64,000 nucleotides of DNA from Altererythrobacter sp. BO-6 (GCF_011047315.1 NZ_CP049259.1:2399001-2463000); one strand, 5' to 3'; positions 43,397 to 53,035 are shown, counted from the first letter of the stretch. Notes: generated by a model not told the origin, from the sequence alone. Numbers and translations: made by a program.

Positions 43397-45277
43397 TCAG
43401 CTCGCGAAAAACCGTCCGAGGAATGCCAGCCAACCGGAAAGCGCTGCGGACGGTGCCGCACGCGCTTCACGCGGGCATTCAAGGCAATAGGCCTGCACCC
43501 CCTGTGTGCCGGTGAGCCGGTCCAGATCGCCCGCCAGTTGCGCCAGGCTGGCATTGCGCTGTCCTGCCATCAGCGCGAACAGATCGCCCCGAGGCGCTGA
43601 GTCTTCTGCATTGTCGAGCAGGATCTGGCGAATCAGCGAGTCATATCCCGAAGGCGCCGTACCCAGTCGCCGGGCGTGCCATTCGCCGTCCTTCAGACCC
43701 GCTTTTTCAGCCGCCCAGGCGAGTGCATCGTCGAGCCCACCGAACTGGTCCACCAGGCCCAGCTGACGGGCGGTTCCGCCGTCCCACACGCGGCCCTGGG
43801 CGATCGGATCGAGGTCGCTGGCGGCAATCTTGCGTCCGTCTGCCACCTGCTGGATGAACTTGGCATAGGTGTTCTCGACCGAGGCTTGCAGGATCGCATC
43901 GACCTCTGGCGTGAAGCCGCCGATGATGTCGGGCTGGCCGGACAGCGGGGTGGTGCGGATGCCATCCGAATTGACGCCGAAGCGCGCAGCCGTCGCTTCG
44001 AAAGTCGGGATGACTGCGAACACACCGATGGAGCCTGTGATGGTTTCGGGCTGGGCGAAGATGCGATCGCCAGTCGCGGCAATCGAGTATCCGGCGCTGG
44101 CGGCGACATTGGCCATGGAGATGGCGATCGGGATGTTCTTGGCCTTGTGGCGCAGGATCGCGCGGCGGATCTCTTCGGACGCGGTGACCGAGCCACCCGG
44201 CGTGTCGATCCGCACGACCAGCGCGGCGAGATCGTCATCCAGTGCATCGTCGAGCAACTGCGCGATCCGGTCCCCGCCGGCGGTGCCGGGGCCAGCTTCG
44301 CCATCGACCACGTCGCCCGCGACGGTGATGATGCCGATTGCCTTGCCGTCCGTGTTCTTGCCGATATCGGCCAAGTAAGGCTTGAGCTCGGTCGCGGCGA
44401 AGGCACCCGGCGCATCGCTCCAATCGTCTTCGCCCGCGACTTCCGCAACGCGCTCGCCCCACTGGACACGATCACCCAGTCTGTCGACGAGGCCAGCGTC
44501 AAGCGCTGCCTTGGCGAGGTCGCCATTAGCAGCCTGCACCCAGCCGACCGGGTCTTTGGTGACGCGGTCCAGCTTTGCTGCGGGGCGGGCTTTCTTCACG
44601 TTAGCCTGCCATTCCTCCCACAGCGCCGCCATTGTGCCGCCGATGTTCTGTTTTGCCTCATCGGAGAACGCGCTGCGGGTGTAAGGTTCGGTCGCGGCCT
44701 TGAAGGTGCCCACCTTATACACGCGCGCATTCACGCCATATTGCTGCAGCAAGTCGCCAAAGAACAGGTATGACCCGCCCGGTCCGGCGACGACCGCGCC
44801 GCCGATCGGATCGACCCATACTTCGCTGGCATGCGCGGCAAGATGAAGGGCGTCATCGGCATAGGCGTAGGAGTATACCAACACCGGCTTGCCGGCATCG
44901 CGCACTCGCGCAAGGGCATCGCCCACTTCCTGCATGTGCACCTGGCCGCCGCCCATGAAACGCGACAGGTCGAGCGCCACCGCCTTGATTCGTTCGTCAC
45001 CGGCAGCCGCGTCAATTGCGTGAACCAGTTCACCCGCCTCGAATTCGTTGACGGGCGCTTGCTGGCTGAGCAGCGCCTGGATCGGATCGATCTCGGCCCG
45101 TTCCTCGACGATGTAGCCGTCCAGCTCAAGCAGCAGCGCGCCATCGCGCACCAAGCCGGGGCTGGGGCGGGCGGACAGCACCGCGAACAGCAGCGCGAAG
45201 AATAGCAGCATGAACAGCAGGACAAGGCCATCCTTGATCCCGACCAACAGCCGCCAAACCTTGCCTGCAAAACTCAT
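43397..45277 (-). CDS. sppA: signal peptide peptidase SppA, 67K type
   Basis: 626 residues with one N-terminal membrane segment (LVLLFMLLFFALLFAVLSA) and tandem S49 domains. The N-terminal domain supplies the Lys (VYKVGTFKAATEP) and the C-terminal domain the Ser nucleophile (NVAASAGYSIAATGDRIFA), as in E. coli-type long SppA. It degrades signal peptides left in the membrane after secretion. ATG 45277 with GGAAAG upstream is preferred over TTG 45292. First core gene to the right of the island; divergent from pyrB. Confidence 0.93.
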   Translation of the reverse strand: MSFAGKVWRLLVGIKDGLVLLFMLLFFALLFAVLSARPSPGLVRDGALLLELDGYIVEERAEIDPIQALLSQQAPVNEFEAGELVHAIDAAAGDERIKAVALDLSRFMGGGQVHMQEVGDALARVRDAGKPVLVYSYAYADDALHLAAHASEVWVDPIGGAVVAGPGGSYLFFGDLLQQYGVNARVYKVGTFKAATEPYTRSAFSDEAKQNIGGTMAALWEEWQANVKKARPAAKLDRVTKDPVGWVQAANGDLAKAALDAGLVDRLGDRVQWGERVAEVAGEDDWSDAPGAFAATELKPYLADIGKNTDGKAIGIITVAGDVVDGEAGPGTAGGDRIAQLLDDALDDDLAALVVRIDTPGGSVTASEEIRRAILRHKAKNIPIAISMANVAASAGYSIAATGDRIFAQPETITGSIGVFAVIPTFEATAARFGVNSDGIRTTPLSGQPDIIGGFTPEVDAILQASVENTYAKFIQQVADGRKIAASDLDPIAQGRVWDGGTARQLGLVDQFGGLDDALAWAAEKAGLKDGEWHARRLGTAPSGYDSLIRQILLDNAEDSAPRGDLFALMAGQRNASLAQLAGDLDRLTGTQGVQAYCLECPREARAAPSAALSGWLAFLGRFFAS

Positions 45278-45422
45278 GATGCGTCTTTCCAATGATGCTT
45301 TGTCACTAAACTAGGTGCGAATATGCAAAGTTCCACTGAATTCGGGCGACCCAATTGGTTCAACGCGCGATCGGCTTCTGCCAACGGCTTTCGGCGGCAA
45401 AAAATGCGCAAAGCCTCTGGAC

Positions 45423-45440
45423 GGTTGGTTAAATCCAACC
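45423..45440. promoter_or_regulatory. inverted repeat GGTTGG-N6-CCAACC
   Basis: Perfect 6-bp arms around TTAAAT, 14 bp before the ATG of the HTH-like reading frame that leads into pyrB. A candidate operator or hairpin in the pyrB leader. Confidence 0.35.
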
Positions 45441-45454
45441 TAGAGCGCCGATTC

Positions 45455-45640
45455 ATGCGAGAACTGCTCCACGAAATCGAACAATTCTGCTTGCGCAACG
45501 GCATGTCGGAAACGCGCTTTGGCGAGCTTGCGCTGAACGACAAGCCGTTTGTTTCGCAACTGAAGGCCGGGCGCGATTTGCGCGGCAGCACGGCCACGCG
45601 GCTGCGCCAGTTCATGGCGACCTATGATGCCAGCCAGCCG
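45455..45640 (+). other. HTH-like reading frame fused in frame to pyrB
   Basis: 62 codons from ATG 45455 ([20 protein letters not shown], then [21 protein letters not shown] and [12 protein letters not shown]) resemble an XRE-like helix-turn-helix. They continue into the PyrB frame without a stop. I recall such small proteins as separate genes before pyrB in sphingomonads. Either a natural fusion, or a small indel has removed the stop codon; one-base errors are common in this window. Confidence 0.5.
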
Positions 45641-46637
45641 ATGAGTGCCCGCGAATATCCCGCCGGCCGGCTGGCCTTTCCGCATCGCGATCTGTTGGGG
45701 ATCGAGCACCTCGAACGGCACGAGATCCTCTATGTGTTGGATCAGGCCGAACCGTGGATCGAGCTCAACCGGCGCAATTCGAAACATGCCGACCTGCTGT
45801 CCGGACTTACCGTCATCAACGCGTTTTTTGAGAACAGCACGCGCACGCTGCTGAGCTTCGAGATCGCGGGCAAGCGGCTGGGTGCGGACGTGGTCAACAT
45901 GCATGCGGCGCAGTCGAGCGTGAAAAAGGGCGAGACGCTGATCGACACCGCGATCACGCTTAATGCCATGCGGCCCGATGCGATCGTGATCCGTCACGCG
46001 TCGAGCGGGGCGACCCAGCTGATTGCGGACAAGGTCGATTGCCCTGTGCTCAACGCGGGCGACGGGCAGCACGAACATCCCACCCAGGCGCTGCTCGATG
46101 CCTTGGCGCTGCGCCATGCGTTGCGGGCGAGAGGGGGAGGCGGCTGAGGATTTCACCGGGCTGACTGTCACGATCTGCGGCGACATTCTGCACAGCCGCG
46201 TTGCGCGGTCCAACCTGCTCTGTCTTCAGGCGCTGGGTGCCAGCGTGCGGCTGTGCGCACCGCCCGCGCTGATGCCTGCCGGGGTCGAAGCAATGGGCGC
46301 TGAGCCGTTCCACGATTTCGACGCGGCATTAGCGGGCAGTGATGTGGTGATGATGCTGCGGCTACAGACCGAGCGGATGCAGGGCCAGTTCATCCCTTCG
46401 CCCCGCGAATACCACCATCTTTATGGCCTCACCAAAGAGCGGCTGACCCGCGCCGCCCCCGACGCGCTGGTGATGCATCCCGGCCCGATGAACCGCGGGG
46501 TCGAAATCGACAGCGACGTGGCCGACATGCTCGATCGCTCGATCATCACCCGCCAGGTGGAGATGGGCGTGGCAGTGCGCATGGCCTGCCTCGATATCCT
46601 TACGCGCAGTGCGCGGCAGGTGGAGGGCTGGTCATGA
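45641..46637 (+). CDS. pyrB: aspartate carbamoyltransferase PyrB, with one-base frameshift
   Basis: Corrected length 331 residues. The carbamoyl-phosphate motif [29 protein letters not shown], and [16 protein letters not shown] lie before the break. The G5 run at 46133-46137 has one G too many; the other frame continues [30 protein letters not shown] and [12 protein letters not shown] to the stop. It catalyses the first committed step of pyrimidine synthesis. ATG 45641 gives the usual N-terminus. The following gene overlaps by 4 bp. Because the enzyme is needed for prototrophic growth, I favour a sequencing error. Confidence 0.88.
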
Positions 46638-47863
46638 GGCAGCCCGCTCCCGTCACGATCACTAACGGGCGCATCGTCGCTCCCAATGGCGTCAAACAGG
46701 GTGGCGTCCGGATGGTCGAGGGCCGGATCGATGCGGTCGGCGAAGTCGCGCCGCAGCCCGGCGACGAAAAAATCGATGCGCGCGGGCAATTGATCGCGCC
46801 GGGCCTGATCGATTTCGGTGTTTTCGCGATCGACAAGCCTGCCTTCCATTTCGGCGGGATCACGCGTGCAGCGCTGATGCCGGACCAGTCCCCGCCGCTC
46901 GATCTGCCCAGCCGGGTCAGCTACATTGCCAAAAGCGGTAAACCTGATCTGTGGGTGCATCCGCTGGCCGCTGCGACCCGTGGGCTTGAAGGCAGCGAGC
47001 TGGCGGAAATTGGGCTGATGAAGGATGCGGGCGCGCGCGGCGTCGCCACCGGTCGGCGTTGGATCTCGAACAGCGGCGTCATGCTGCGCCTGCTGCAATA
47101 TGCGGCGATGCTCGATCTGGTGGTGGTGAGCCATGCCGAGGATGCCGGGCTGGCCGGTGATGCGGCAGCAACTGCCGGTGAAATGGCGACGCGGCTGGGA
47201 TTGCCAAGCGCGCCGGCGGAGGCGGAAGCACTCGCCGTGGCCCGCGATATCGCGCTGGCCGAAATGACCGGCGCCTGGCTCCACTTGCGGCAGGTTACGA
47301 CGGCTGCCGCGCTGGAACTTGTGCGCACCGCCAAGCGGCGCGGGGTCAATGTGACCGCCGGGGTCACTCCGGCGCATTTCATGCTGTCAGACCTTGCCAC
47401 CGCCGAATTCCGCACTTTCGCGCGGCTCTCCCCGCCGCTGCGCAGCGAGGCCGACCGGCAAGCGGTGATCGCCGCAATCGCCGATGGCACCATTGATGTC
47501 GTGGCCTCCGGGCACGACCCGCGCGGGCCGGAGGACAAGCGCTTGCCCTTTGCCGATGCCGAACCGGGCATGGCGGGTGCGGAAACACTGCTGGCGATGG
47601 TGCTGACGCTGGTCCGCGACGGCGTGATCGACCTGCCGCGTGCGTTCGACCTGATGGCGGCCAATCCGGCACGCTTGTTGGGTGTGGAAGCAGGCGCGAT
47701 CGCGGTGGGCAATGAAGCGGACATCGCCCTGGTCGATCCGGACAAGCCGTGGATCATCGACAGCGGCAAGATGGCTGCGAGCGCGGGCAACACGCCGTTC
47801 GACGGGCAGCCCACGCAAGGTCGCGCTACTGCCTTGTGGAAGGGCGGCGTCAGGATCGGCTGA
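46634..47863 (+). CDS. pyrC: dihydroorotase-like protein, probably non-catalytic (PyrC')
   Basis: 409 residues of amidohydrolase fold: N-terminal [25 protein letters not shown], and C-terminal [17 protein letters not shown]. The zinc-binding HxH after PGLID is replaced by GVF, and other metal ligands are not evident, so it is likely the inactive DHOase-like subunit that assembles with PyrB in some bacteria (as PyrC' in Pseudomonas). The ATGA overlap with pyrB fits a paired subunit. A true catalytic dihydroorotase should be encoded elsewhere. Confidence 0.85.
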   Translation: MRQPAPVTITNGRIVAPNGVKQGGVRMVEGRIDAVGEVAPQPGDEKIDARGQLIAPGLIDFGVFAIDKPAFHFGGITRAALMPDQSPPLDLPSRVSYIAKSGKPDLWVHPLAAATRGLEGSELAEIGLMKDAGARGVATGRRWISNSGVMLRLLQYAAMLDLVVVSHAEDAGLAGDAAATAGEMATRLGLPSAPAEAEALAVARDIALAEMTGAWLHLRQVTTAAALELVRTAKRRGVNVTAGVTPAHFMLSDLATAEFRTFARLSPPLRSEADRQAVIAAIADGTIDVVASGHDPRGPEDKRLPFADAEPGMAGAETLLAMVLTLVRDGVIDLPRAFDLMAANPARLLGVEAGAIAVGNEADIALVDPDKPWIIDSGKMAASAGNTPFDGQPTQGRATALWKGGVRIG

Positions 47864-47897
47864 AAAGAAAACCCCCGGGGCTTTGCAGCACCGGGGG
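47861..47897 (-). terminator. intrinsic terminator of the SPOR-TPR gene
   Basis: Minus-strand hairpin CCGGGGG... arms (47891-47897 with 47872-47878) and a 12-base loop, followed on that strand by TTTTCTTTTCA. Sited 30 bp after the stop of the lipoprotein gene and just after the convergent pyrC stop. Confidence 0.7.
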
Positions 47898-47926
47898 CAG
47901 TCTTCGCTGAGTCTGGGAGGAAAGCT

Positions 47927-49279
47927 TCAGCGTGAAGCGACCCGAATGCCGCGATCGACCGCGCCGGGCAGCGGGCGGCTTTGCGCATGGGCGATACAGC
48001 CCTTGCCGCTTGCCTTGACCGTGCCGCACATGGCGCTGGCGCTGCGCGCGCCGAAACCGGCGGCAGCGACGCGGAAGTAGGTTTTGCCGCGGACCACGGC
48101 TTCAGTGATCACGACGTCGCGGCCTTTGAGCTGCGGATAGCGGGTCTGGTAGATGCTCCAGGCGCGCTCGGCACCAGCACGGCTGGCAAAGCTGCCCAGC
48201 TGCACCAGATGCGTGCCGCTCGAGCTATCGGCGGTCGCTGCCATGCGGCGCTGCGACGAGCTGGCCGCGAGGCGCGAAGCCGGGGCTGGCTTGGCGCTTG
48301 TTGCTTTGTAATCGGCCGGAAGCGACTGGACCACCGGTCCCTTGGCGGCAACTGCCGGGGCGGGCTTTGCTGCAGCGCTTTCGGGGGCGAAAGCCACTGC
48401 CACGCTCTGCTTGGGTGCAGGTGCGGGAACCGGGGCGGGTGCCGGCGCAGGTGCTTCGGCCGGTTCGTCGTAGGCCAGCTGCGGCAGTTCACCGCCCGCA
48501 TAGGCAGGCGCTTCAATATCCGCTGCCGCATCGGCCACCATCTGGCCATTGCTGGGGAAATTGTTCAGCGCGAGTTGTGCTGGCTGGCCGCTATCAAACA
48601 CCGGCTGCACCTGCAACAGGCTGGCAACGCGGGTCTGGAACTGCTCGGGCGCGGCCTGCGCAGCCCATTCGGCGATCCGATCGGAAACCATGTCAGCCGG
48701 AACGTCTTCAGCGGCCATAATGCGTGCTGCACGCCAATTGCCTTGCAGCGCATAGGCATAGGCGAGGTTCTGGCGCAGCTTGGCGGTCGATTCGCCGTTG
48801 CGCAACGCATCGGCCAGCACCATCACGCCGCGATCGGCGTTGCCGGCAAGGGCCAGCGCCAGGCCGTAATCGGCCGGGTCGAGATCGCGTTCGGCCTGGT
48901 TAAGCGAGGCCAGCGCTTCCTGCTGGTTACCCAGCGCGATTTGCGCCAGCGCATAACTCAGCACCGTACGCGGATCTTCGTCACCCAGCTGGATGGCGTC
49001 GGAAAAGCTGGTGGCTGCGGCCTGGAAGCGGCCAGCCTCGAGATAGGCAGCGCCCAATAATGCGCGGGTCTGGGGATTGCGCGGATCGGCCAGCACAGCA
49101 TTCTCGGCATGCGCCACAGCCTTGCTGGCATGGCCCTTCTCCAGCGCGACCTGTGCTTTCGCCATGGAAGCGCTTGCGGGCGGCGCAACCGAATTGGCGC
49201 AGCCCGACAGGGCGATGCTGACGAGCGCGGTGCTGAGGGCCAGCGCGATCTTCGGCTTGTTGGTGGCGGTGTGGCTCAT
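47927..49279 (-). CDS. TPR- and SPOR-domain lipoprotein
   Basis: 450 residues. Lipobox ALSGCANS at about 24-31; TPR-type repeats from residue 40 to 200 (EKGHASKAVAHAENAVLADP, ALLGAAYLEAGRFQAAATSF); a Pro/Ala-rich linker around 280-300 (APAPAPAPVPAPAPK); and a C-terminal SPOR domain (GTHLVQLGSFASRAGAERAW). SPOR domains bind denuded peptidoglycan at division sites. Third gene of a minus-strand group with a ParA-like ATPase, hinting at a polar or septal task. Confidence 0.88.
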   Translation of the reverse strand: MSHTATNKPKIALALSTALVSIALSGCANSVAPPASASMAKAQVALEKGHASKAVAHAENAVLADPRNPQTRALLGAAYLEAGRFQAAATSFSDAIQLGDEDPRTVLSYALAQIALGNQQEALASLNQAERDLDPADYGLALALAGNADRGVMVLADALRNGESTAKLRQNLAYAYALQGNWRAARIMAAEDVPADMVSDRIAEWAAQAAPEQFQTRVASLLQVQPVFDSGQPAQLALNNFPSNGQMVADAAADIEAPAYAGGELPQLAYDEPAEAPAPAPAPVPAPAPKQSVAVAFAPESAAAKPAPAVAAKGPVVQSLPADYKATSAKPAPASRLAASSSQRRMAATADSSSGTHLVQLGSFASRAGAERAWSIYQTRYPQLKGRDVVITEAVVRGKTYFRVAAAGFGARSASAMCGTVKASGKGCIAHAQSRPLPGAVDRGIRVASR

Positions 49280-49310
49280 TGGGTGATCCCCTTGGTCAAC
49301 GCAGTTCCGG

Positions 49311-49748
49311 TCACTTGCGCGTCATCTTCGCGACAAGCGCATCCAGGTCTTCGATTTCAGCGAGTGCGCGGTCGAGCGCGTCGGTCACGATTTGCTGCGC
49401 GCTGTCGCCGGTGATGGTGGCGGCAAGGCGCAGCTTGAGGTGGCGTTCGGCATCAAGCCGCAATGTGAAAGCGGCGCGTTTGCCACGCTTCAAAGCCGAG
49501 CGGCGGACAGCCGGCGCGCGCGAAGGCTTGGCAGCTAGCGCTACCGGCAGCACTTCATCATTCGACGGCGGGTTGATCGGCACAACATTGGCGTGCTCGT
49601 CATGCCCCATGTCGTTCCAGCCCAGGTCCTCGAGATGGGCGGGGGAGGCATCGGGGATCGGCGCCAGTTGCGGACGCATCGCCGGCTTGGCACCACCTTT
49701 GCGTGCCAGCAGCGTTGGGTTCAGGGAAGCAAAGCTGGCTTCGGACAT
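49311..49748 (-). CDS. hypothetical protein downstream of ParA, ribbon-helix-helix-like
   Basis: 145 residues. A disordered, Pro-rich N-terminal half is followed by a basic C-terminal part: KRGKRAAFTLRLDAERHLKL, RLAATITGDSAQQIVTDALD. This resembles a ribbon-helix-helix or ParB-like N-terminal recruiter, but I cannot name it. It lies 12 bp after the ParA gene and 31 bp before the SPOR-TPR gene, so it is probably the ATPase's partner. Confidence 0.7.
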   Translation of the reverse strand: MSEASFASLNPTLLARKGGAKPAMRPQLAPIPDASPAHLEDLGWNDMGHDEHANVVPINPPSNDEVLPVALAAKPSRAPAVRRSALKRGKRAAFTLRLDAERHLKLRLAATITGDSAQQIVTDALDRALAEIEDLDALVAKMTRK

Positions 49749-49760
49749 GGCGCGCGCTCC

Positions 49761-50477
49761 TTACTGGGCAACGCGGCGGCCGAAACCACCGGCCGGACGA
49801 TGCACACCTGGCAATTGCGACTGCGAACCCGGCGCCGCGAACACGGTGCGGCGGAAATTCTTTTCGAGACGGTCGGAGATATATTTCCAAAGCGCGGTGA
49901 CTTCGGCGGCGCTGCGGCCTTCCGGATCGACTTCCATCACCGTGCGGCCATCGATCATCGATGCGGCAAAATCGGTGCGGTGGTGGAGCGTGATCGGCGC
50001 GACGGTGCCATGCTGCGAAAGTGCGACGGCGGCTTCCGAAGTGATCTTGGCCTTGGGGGTTGCCGCATTGACGACAAACACCAGCGGCTTGCCGGCGCGT
50101 TCGCACAGGTCAACCGTGGCGCCCACGGCGCGCAGGTCATGCGGGCTGGGGCGGGTCGGGACGACGATCAGTTCGGCGACCGAAATCACGGACTGGATCG
50201 CCATGGTGATCGCCGGCGGCGTATCGATCACTGCCAGCTTGAAGCCCTGCTGGCGTAGCACCTGCAAGTCATTCGCCAGCCGTGCGACGGTGGTCTGGGC
50301 AAAGGCGGGATATTCCGCTTCGCGCTCGTTCCACCAATCGGCCAGCGACCCTTGCGGGTCGATATCGATCAGCACGACCGGGCCAGCGCCGGCGCGCTGG
50401 GCCTGGACGGCGAGGTGGCCGGACAGGGTCGTCTTGCCCGATCCGCCCTTCTGCGATGCCAAAGCTAGTACTCGCAA
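49761..50477 (-). CDS. ParA-family ATPase, orphan
   Basis: 238 residues. Deviant Walker A (LASQKGGSGKTTLSGHLA), Walker A' VVLIDIDPQGSLADW and Walker B LAVIDTPPA. Length fits MinD/ParA-type positioning ATPases without the long HTH N-terminus of plasmid ParA. The TTG start at 50477 follows GGGGGAACC. There is no ParB or parS nearby, so the partner may be the next gene. Likely positions a protein complex or chromosome region. Confidence 0.85.
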   Translation of the reverse strand: MRVLALASQKGGSGKTTLSGHLAVQAQRAGAGPVVLIDIDPQGSLADWWNEREAEYPAFAQTTVARLANDLQVLRQQGFKLAVIDTPPAITMAIQSVISVAELIVVPTRPSPHDLRAVGATVDLCERAGKPLVFVVNAATPKAKITSEAAVALSQHGTVAPITLHHRTDFAASMIDGRTVMEVDPEGRSAAEVTALWKYISDRLEKNFRRTVFAAPGSQSQLPGVHRPAGGFGRRVAQ

Positions 50478-50699
50478 GGCCTGGTTCCCCCTGGTTAGCC
50501 CTAAACACGGGGCCGCAACAAAAAGCGGCTTCCAGCAGGGGATGGCAGGATACCCCTAATTTTGGGTTAACGGGTTTGCTGCGGCGAGCCCGGCAAACGC
50601 CTGAGTGCAAGCCGATATTCTGAGCCTTCGAAAGAACAAACCTTGTGAGCCGGGCCGGGCGTGTTATTCCGGCAAAACACTGCGACAGAGGGGAATTCG

Positions 50700-51978
50700 G
50701 TGATAGTGAGCGATTCAAACGACGCGATCGGCGGATCCGTTACCTCTCCCGTAGGTGTCAGTGACCGGATCAGCAGCTTGGATTTCATTCGCGGTATTGC
50801 CGTCATGGGCATCCTGGCAGCCAATATCGTCGCGTTCGGGCAGCCTTCTAGCGCCTATATGTTTCCCGACGCATTCCTGGTTCCCAGCGGGGACCCCGGC
50901 GGCTGGTTATGGGTGGCGCAGTTCGTTCTGATCGATGGGAAGATGCGCGGCCTGTTCACGCTTCTCTTCGGTGCGGGCGTCTATCTGTTCATGGAGCGTG
51001 CCTGGGCGCAGGGCGCAACCCGCTGGCTTCAGGCGCGGCGATTGCTCTGGCTGCTGTTGTTCGGCCTCGCTCACTTTTTCCTGATCTGGTTCGGCGATAT
51101 CCTGACCTATTATGCACTATGCGGCCTTATCCTGCTGTTATGCCTTCGCTGGGAAGCGAAAACGCAGCTGCTGGTAGGACTGTCGAGCTACCTGCTGGGC
51201 GCTATTGCCTACGCCGCCATGATGGGCCCGCTGCCATTTATCGCGGATACGCCGATGGGCGAGAAAGAGCCCTTTGCCGAGATGCGCCAGGGGCTGGAGC
51301 AGGGGCAAGCGGAAATCATGGCCGACGATGCCGTCGAAGCGGCGCTGATCTCTGGTGGGGATTATGGCGGGTTCGTCGCTCACCGGTTTGCCGAACACAC
51401 GCTCGATCCGCTGACAAATGTGCTGTTGTTCGGGCTTGAATCGCTGCCGCTGATGCTGATCGGCATGGCGCTCTACCGGATCGGTTTCTTTGGCAGCGGA
51501 ATTGCCCGGCATCGCATGATCGCCTTGGGCTGGGCAGGGCTGCTGGTTGGAGCGGTGCTTCATCTCGCGATCGCCTTATGGGCCAGGCAGGCCGGCTTTA
51601 CCTATTACGGCACACTCGCCGCCTTTATCGGATTCAGTGCCATGCCCCGGTTGCTGATGGTAATCGGCCTGGCTGCACTGATGGTGACTTACTCGCCGCG
51701 CTGGACCGGATGGCTGGCCGAGCGCGTCCGTGCAGCAGGGCGAGCCGCTTTCACCAATTACCTGGGCACTTCGATTGTCATGCTGTTCATGTTCCACGGC
51801 TGGGCATTGGGACTGTTCGGTGAACTTAACCGCCCGCAGCTTTACCTCGTGGTTGTGCTGGCCTGGATCGTCATGCTGACCTGGTCAAAGCCGTGGCTGG
51901 CGCGCTTTCGCTACGGCCCGCTCGAATGGCTCGTGGCGCTGCCTGACCTATGGGCGGATTTTCCCGCTGCGACGCTAA
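50700..51978 (+). CDS. DUF418 membrane protein, one-base frameshift near the end
   Basis: Corrected length about 425 residues with about 10 membrane segments. The start DRISSLDFIRGIAVMGIL, GKMRGLFTLLFGAGVYLF and the C-terminal WSKPWLARFRYGPLEWL are typical for DUF418. After EWL the raw frame diverges to 52184, but skipping one G at 51933 gives WRCLTYGRIFPLRR and a stop at 51978, the family's expected ending. GTG start with GAGGGG upstream. Function unknown; the family sits in the inner membrane. Confidence 0.82.
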
Positions 51979-51991
51979 TATCACTTGCTAT

Positions 51992-52006
51992 TGCGAATAG
52001 TTCGCA
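51992..52006. promoter_or_regulatory. Fur-like palindrome upstream of bfd, copy 1
   Basis: TGCGAATAGTTCGCA, a 15-bp near-palindrome of 7-1-7 type, 42 bp before the bfd start. Confidence 0.45.
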
Positions 52007-52018
52007 TAAGTTGGCTAC

Positions 52019-52033
52019 TGCGAATCACTCGCA
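52019..52033. promoter_or_regulatory. Fur-like palindrome upstream of bfd, copy 2
   Basis: TGCGAATCACTCGCA, 13 bp downstream of copy 1 and touching the bfd ribosome site GGAG, so binding would also block translation. Confidence 0.45.
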
Positions 52034-52047
52034 GGAGAACCACGCCG

Positions 52048-52236
52048 ATGTATATCTGCATCTGCAATGCCATCCGCGAAACCGACCTCCGCCGTGTGGC
52101 GCGGCACACCGCTGGCGATGCCGAGGCGGCCTATGCGGCGCTGGGCAAAAGGCCCAATTGCGGCTCCTGCCTGATGGAAGCTGACGCGATCCTGTTCGAA
52201 GAACGTGAGCTGGGTTGCAAACCGGTCGCAGCATGA
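52048..52236 (+). CDS. bfd: bacterioferritin-associated ferredoxin Bfd
   Basis: 62 residues: MYICICNAIRETDLRRV and GKRPNCGSCLMEADAIL, with the four Cys (CIC, NCGSC) of the Fer2_BFD [2Fe-2S] fold. It supplies electrons for release of iron from bacterioferritin. ATG 52048 with CAGGAGAACC upstream. It stands 135 bp before bfr with three Fur-like palindromes around it, a clear iron-homeostasis unit. Confidence 0.9.
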   Translation: MYICICNAIRETDLRRVARHTAGDAEAAYAALGKRPNCGSCLMEADAILFEERELGCKPVAA

Positions 52237-52252
52237 CGCGCTGACCCGCTAG

Positions 52253-52267
52253 TGCGAAGCGCTCGCA
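52253..52267. promoter_or_regulatory. Fur-like palindrome between bfd and bfr
   Basis: TGCGAAGCGCTCGCA, arms TGCGA and TCGCA, third copy of the motif, 105 bp before bfr. Confidence 0.45.
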
Positions 52268-52371
52268 AGTAGCGGAATTTCCGAGATTTTTTATTCTCCC
52301 GACTTGTCGTTTGCGGCAAAACGCAGCATAAGTGCGCGCGAATTCCACCCAGACAAACAAGGAGGCCCGCT

Positions 52372-52851
52372 GTGAAGGGCGACGCGACAGTCATCGATTT
52401 CCTCAACAAGGCGCTCACCAATGAGCTGACCGCGATCAACCAGTATTGGCTGCACTATCGTGTGCTGGCGGATTGGGGTGTGACGCGGCTGGCCGAATAT
52501 GAGCGGCACGAATCGATCGACGAGATGAAGCATGCCGACAAACTGGCTGAGCGGGTGCTGTTCCTCGGCGGGCTGCCCAACTTCCAGGCGATCCACAAAC
52601 TCAAGGTTGGCGAAACGGTCGAGGAAATCCTCAAGGCCGATCTGGCGATGGAGGAAGAGGCGATCCCGCTGCTGCGCGATGCGATCGAGCATTGCGAGAA
52701 AGTGCGCGATTACGTTAGCCGTGATCTGTTTGCCGACATCCTCGAAAGCGAGGAGGAGCATGTCGATTTCCTGGAAACCCAGTTCGACATGATCGCCCGC
52801 ATGGGCCTCCAGAATTACGTCCAGCTGCAGAGCAAGCCGGCGGAGGACTGA
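52372..52851 (+). CDS. bfr: bacterioferritin
   Basis: 159 residues of four-helix ferritin fold. Ferroxidase ligands are E18 in LTNELTAINQY, E51/H54 in ESIDEMKHADKL, E94 in MEEEAIPLLRD and E127/H130 in ESEEEHVDFLE. M52 is the expected heme axial ligand. GTG start with a good GGAGG upstream (AAGGAGGCCC). Stores iron and protects against iron-driven oxidation; paired with bfd. Confidence 0.95.
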   Translation: MKGDATVIDFLNKALTNELTAINQYWLHYRVLADWGVTRLAEYERHESIDEMKHADKLAERVLFLGGLPNFQAIHKLKVGETVEEILKADLAMEEEAIPLLRDAIEHCEKVRDYVSRDLFADILESEEEHVDFLETQFDMIARMGLQNYVQLQSKPAED

Positions 52852-53035
52852 GGACCTGCCGGGCTGGCGCTACGCTGCAGCATTCGGTTGAATGTCGTAT
52901 TCTTACAATGCGGCGGCAAGCTGTTGACTTTGCGGGCATTGGGGTCCAGCTTCACCATCGGAAGGGACAGAGACGTAAGGGGTCGTACACCATCCAGTTT
53001 CGGGTCGCAGTCACCTGAACTACGAGGGGTACGAA

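Noticed and set aside
43170..43490. Plus-strand frame over the tRNA-Val gene
   Set aside because: It is the complement of a clear tRNA and the end of sppA.
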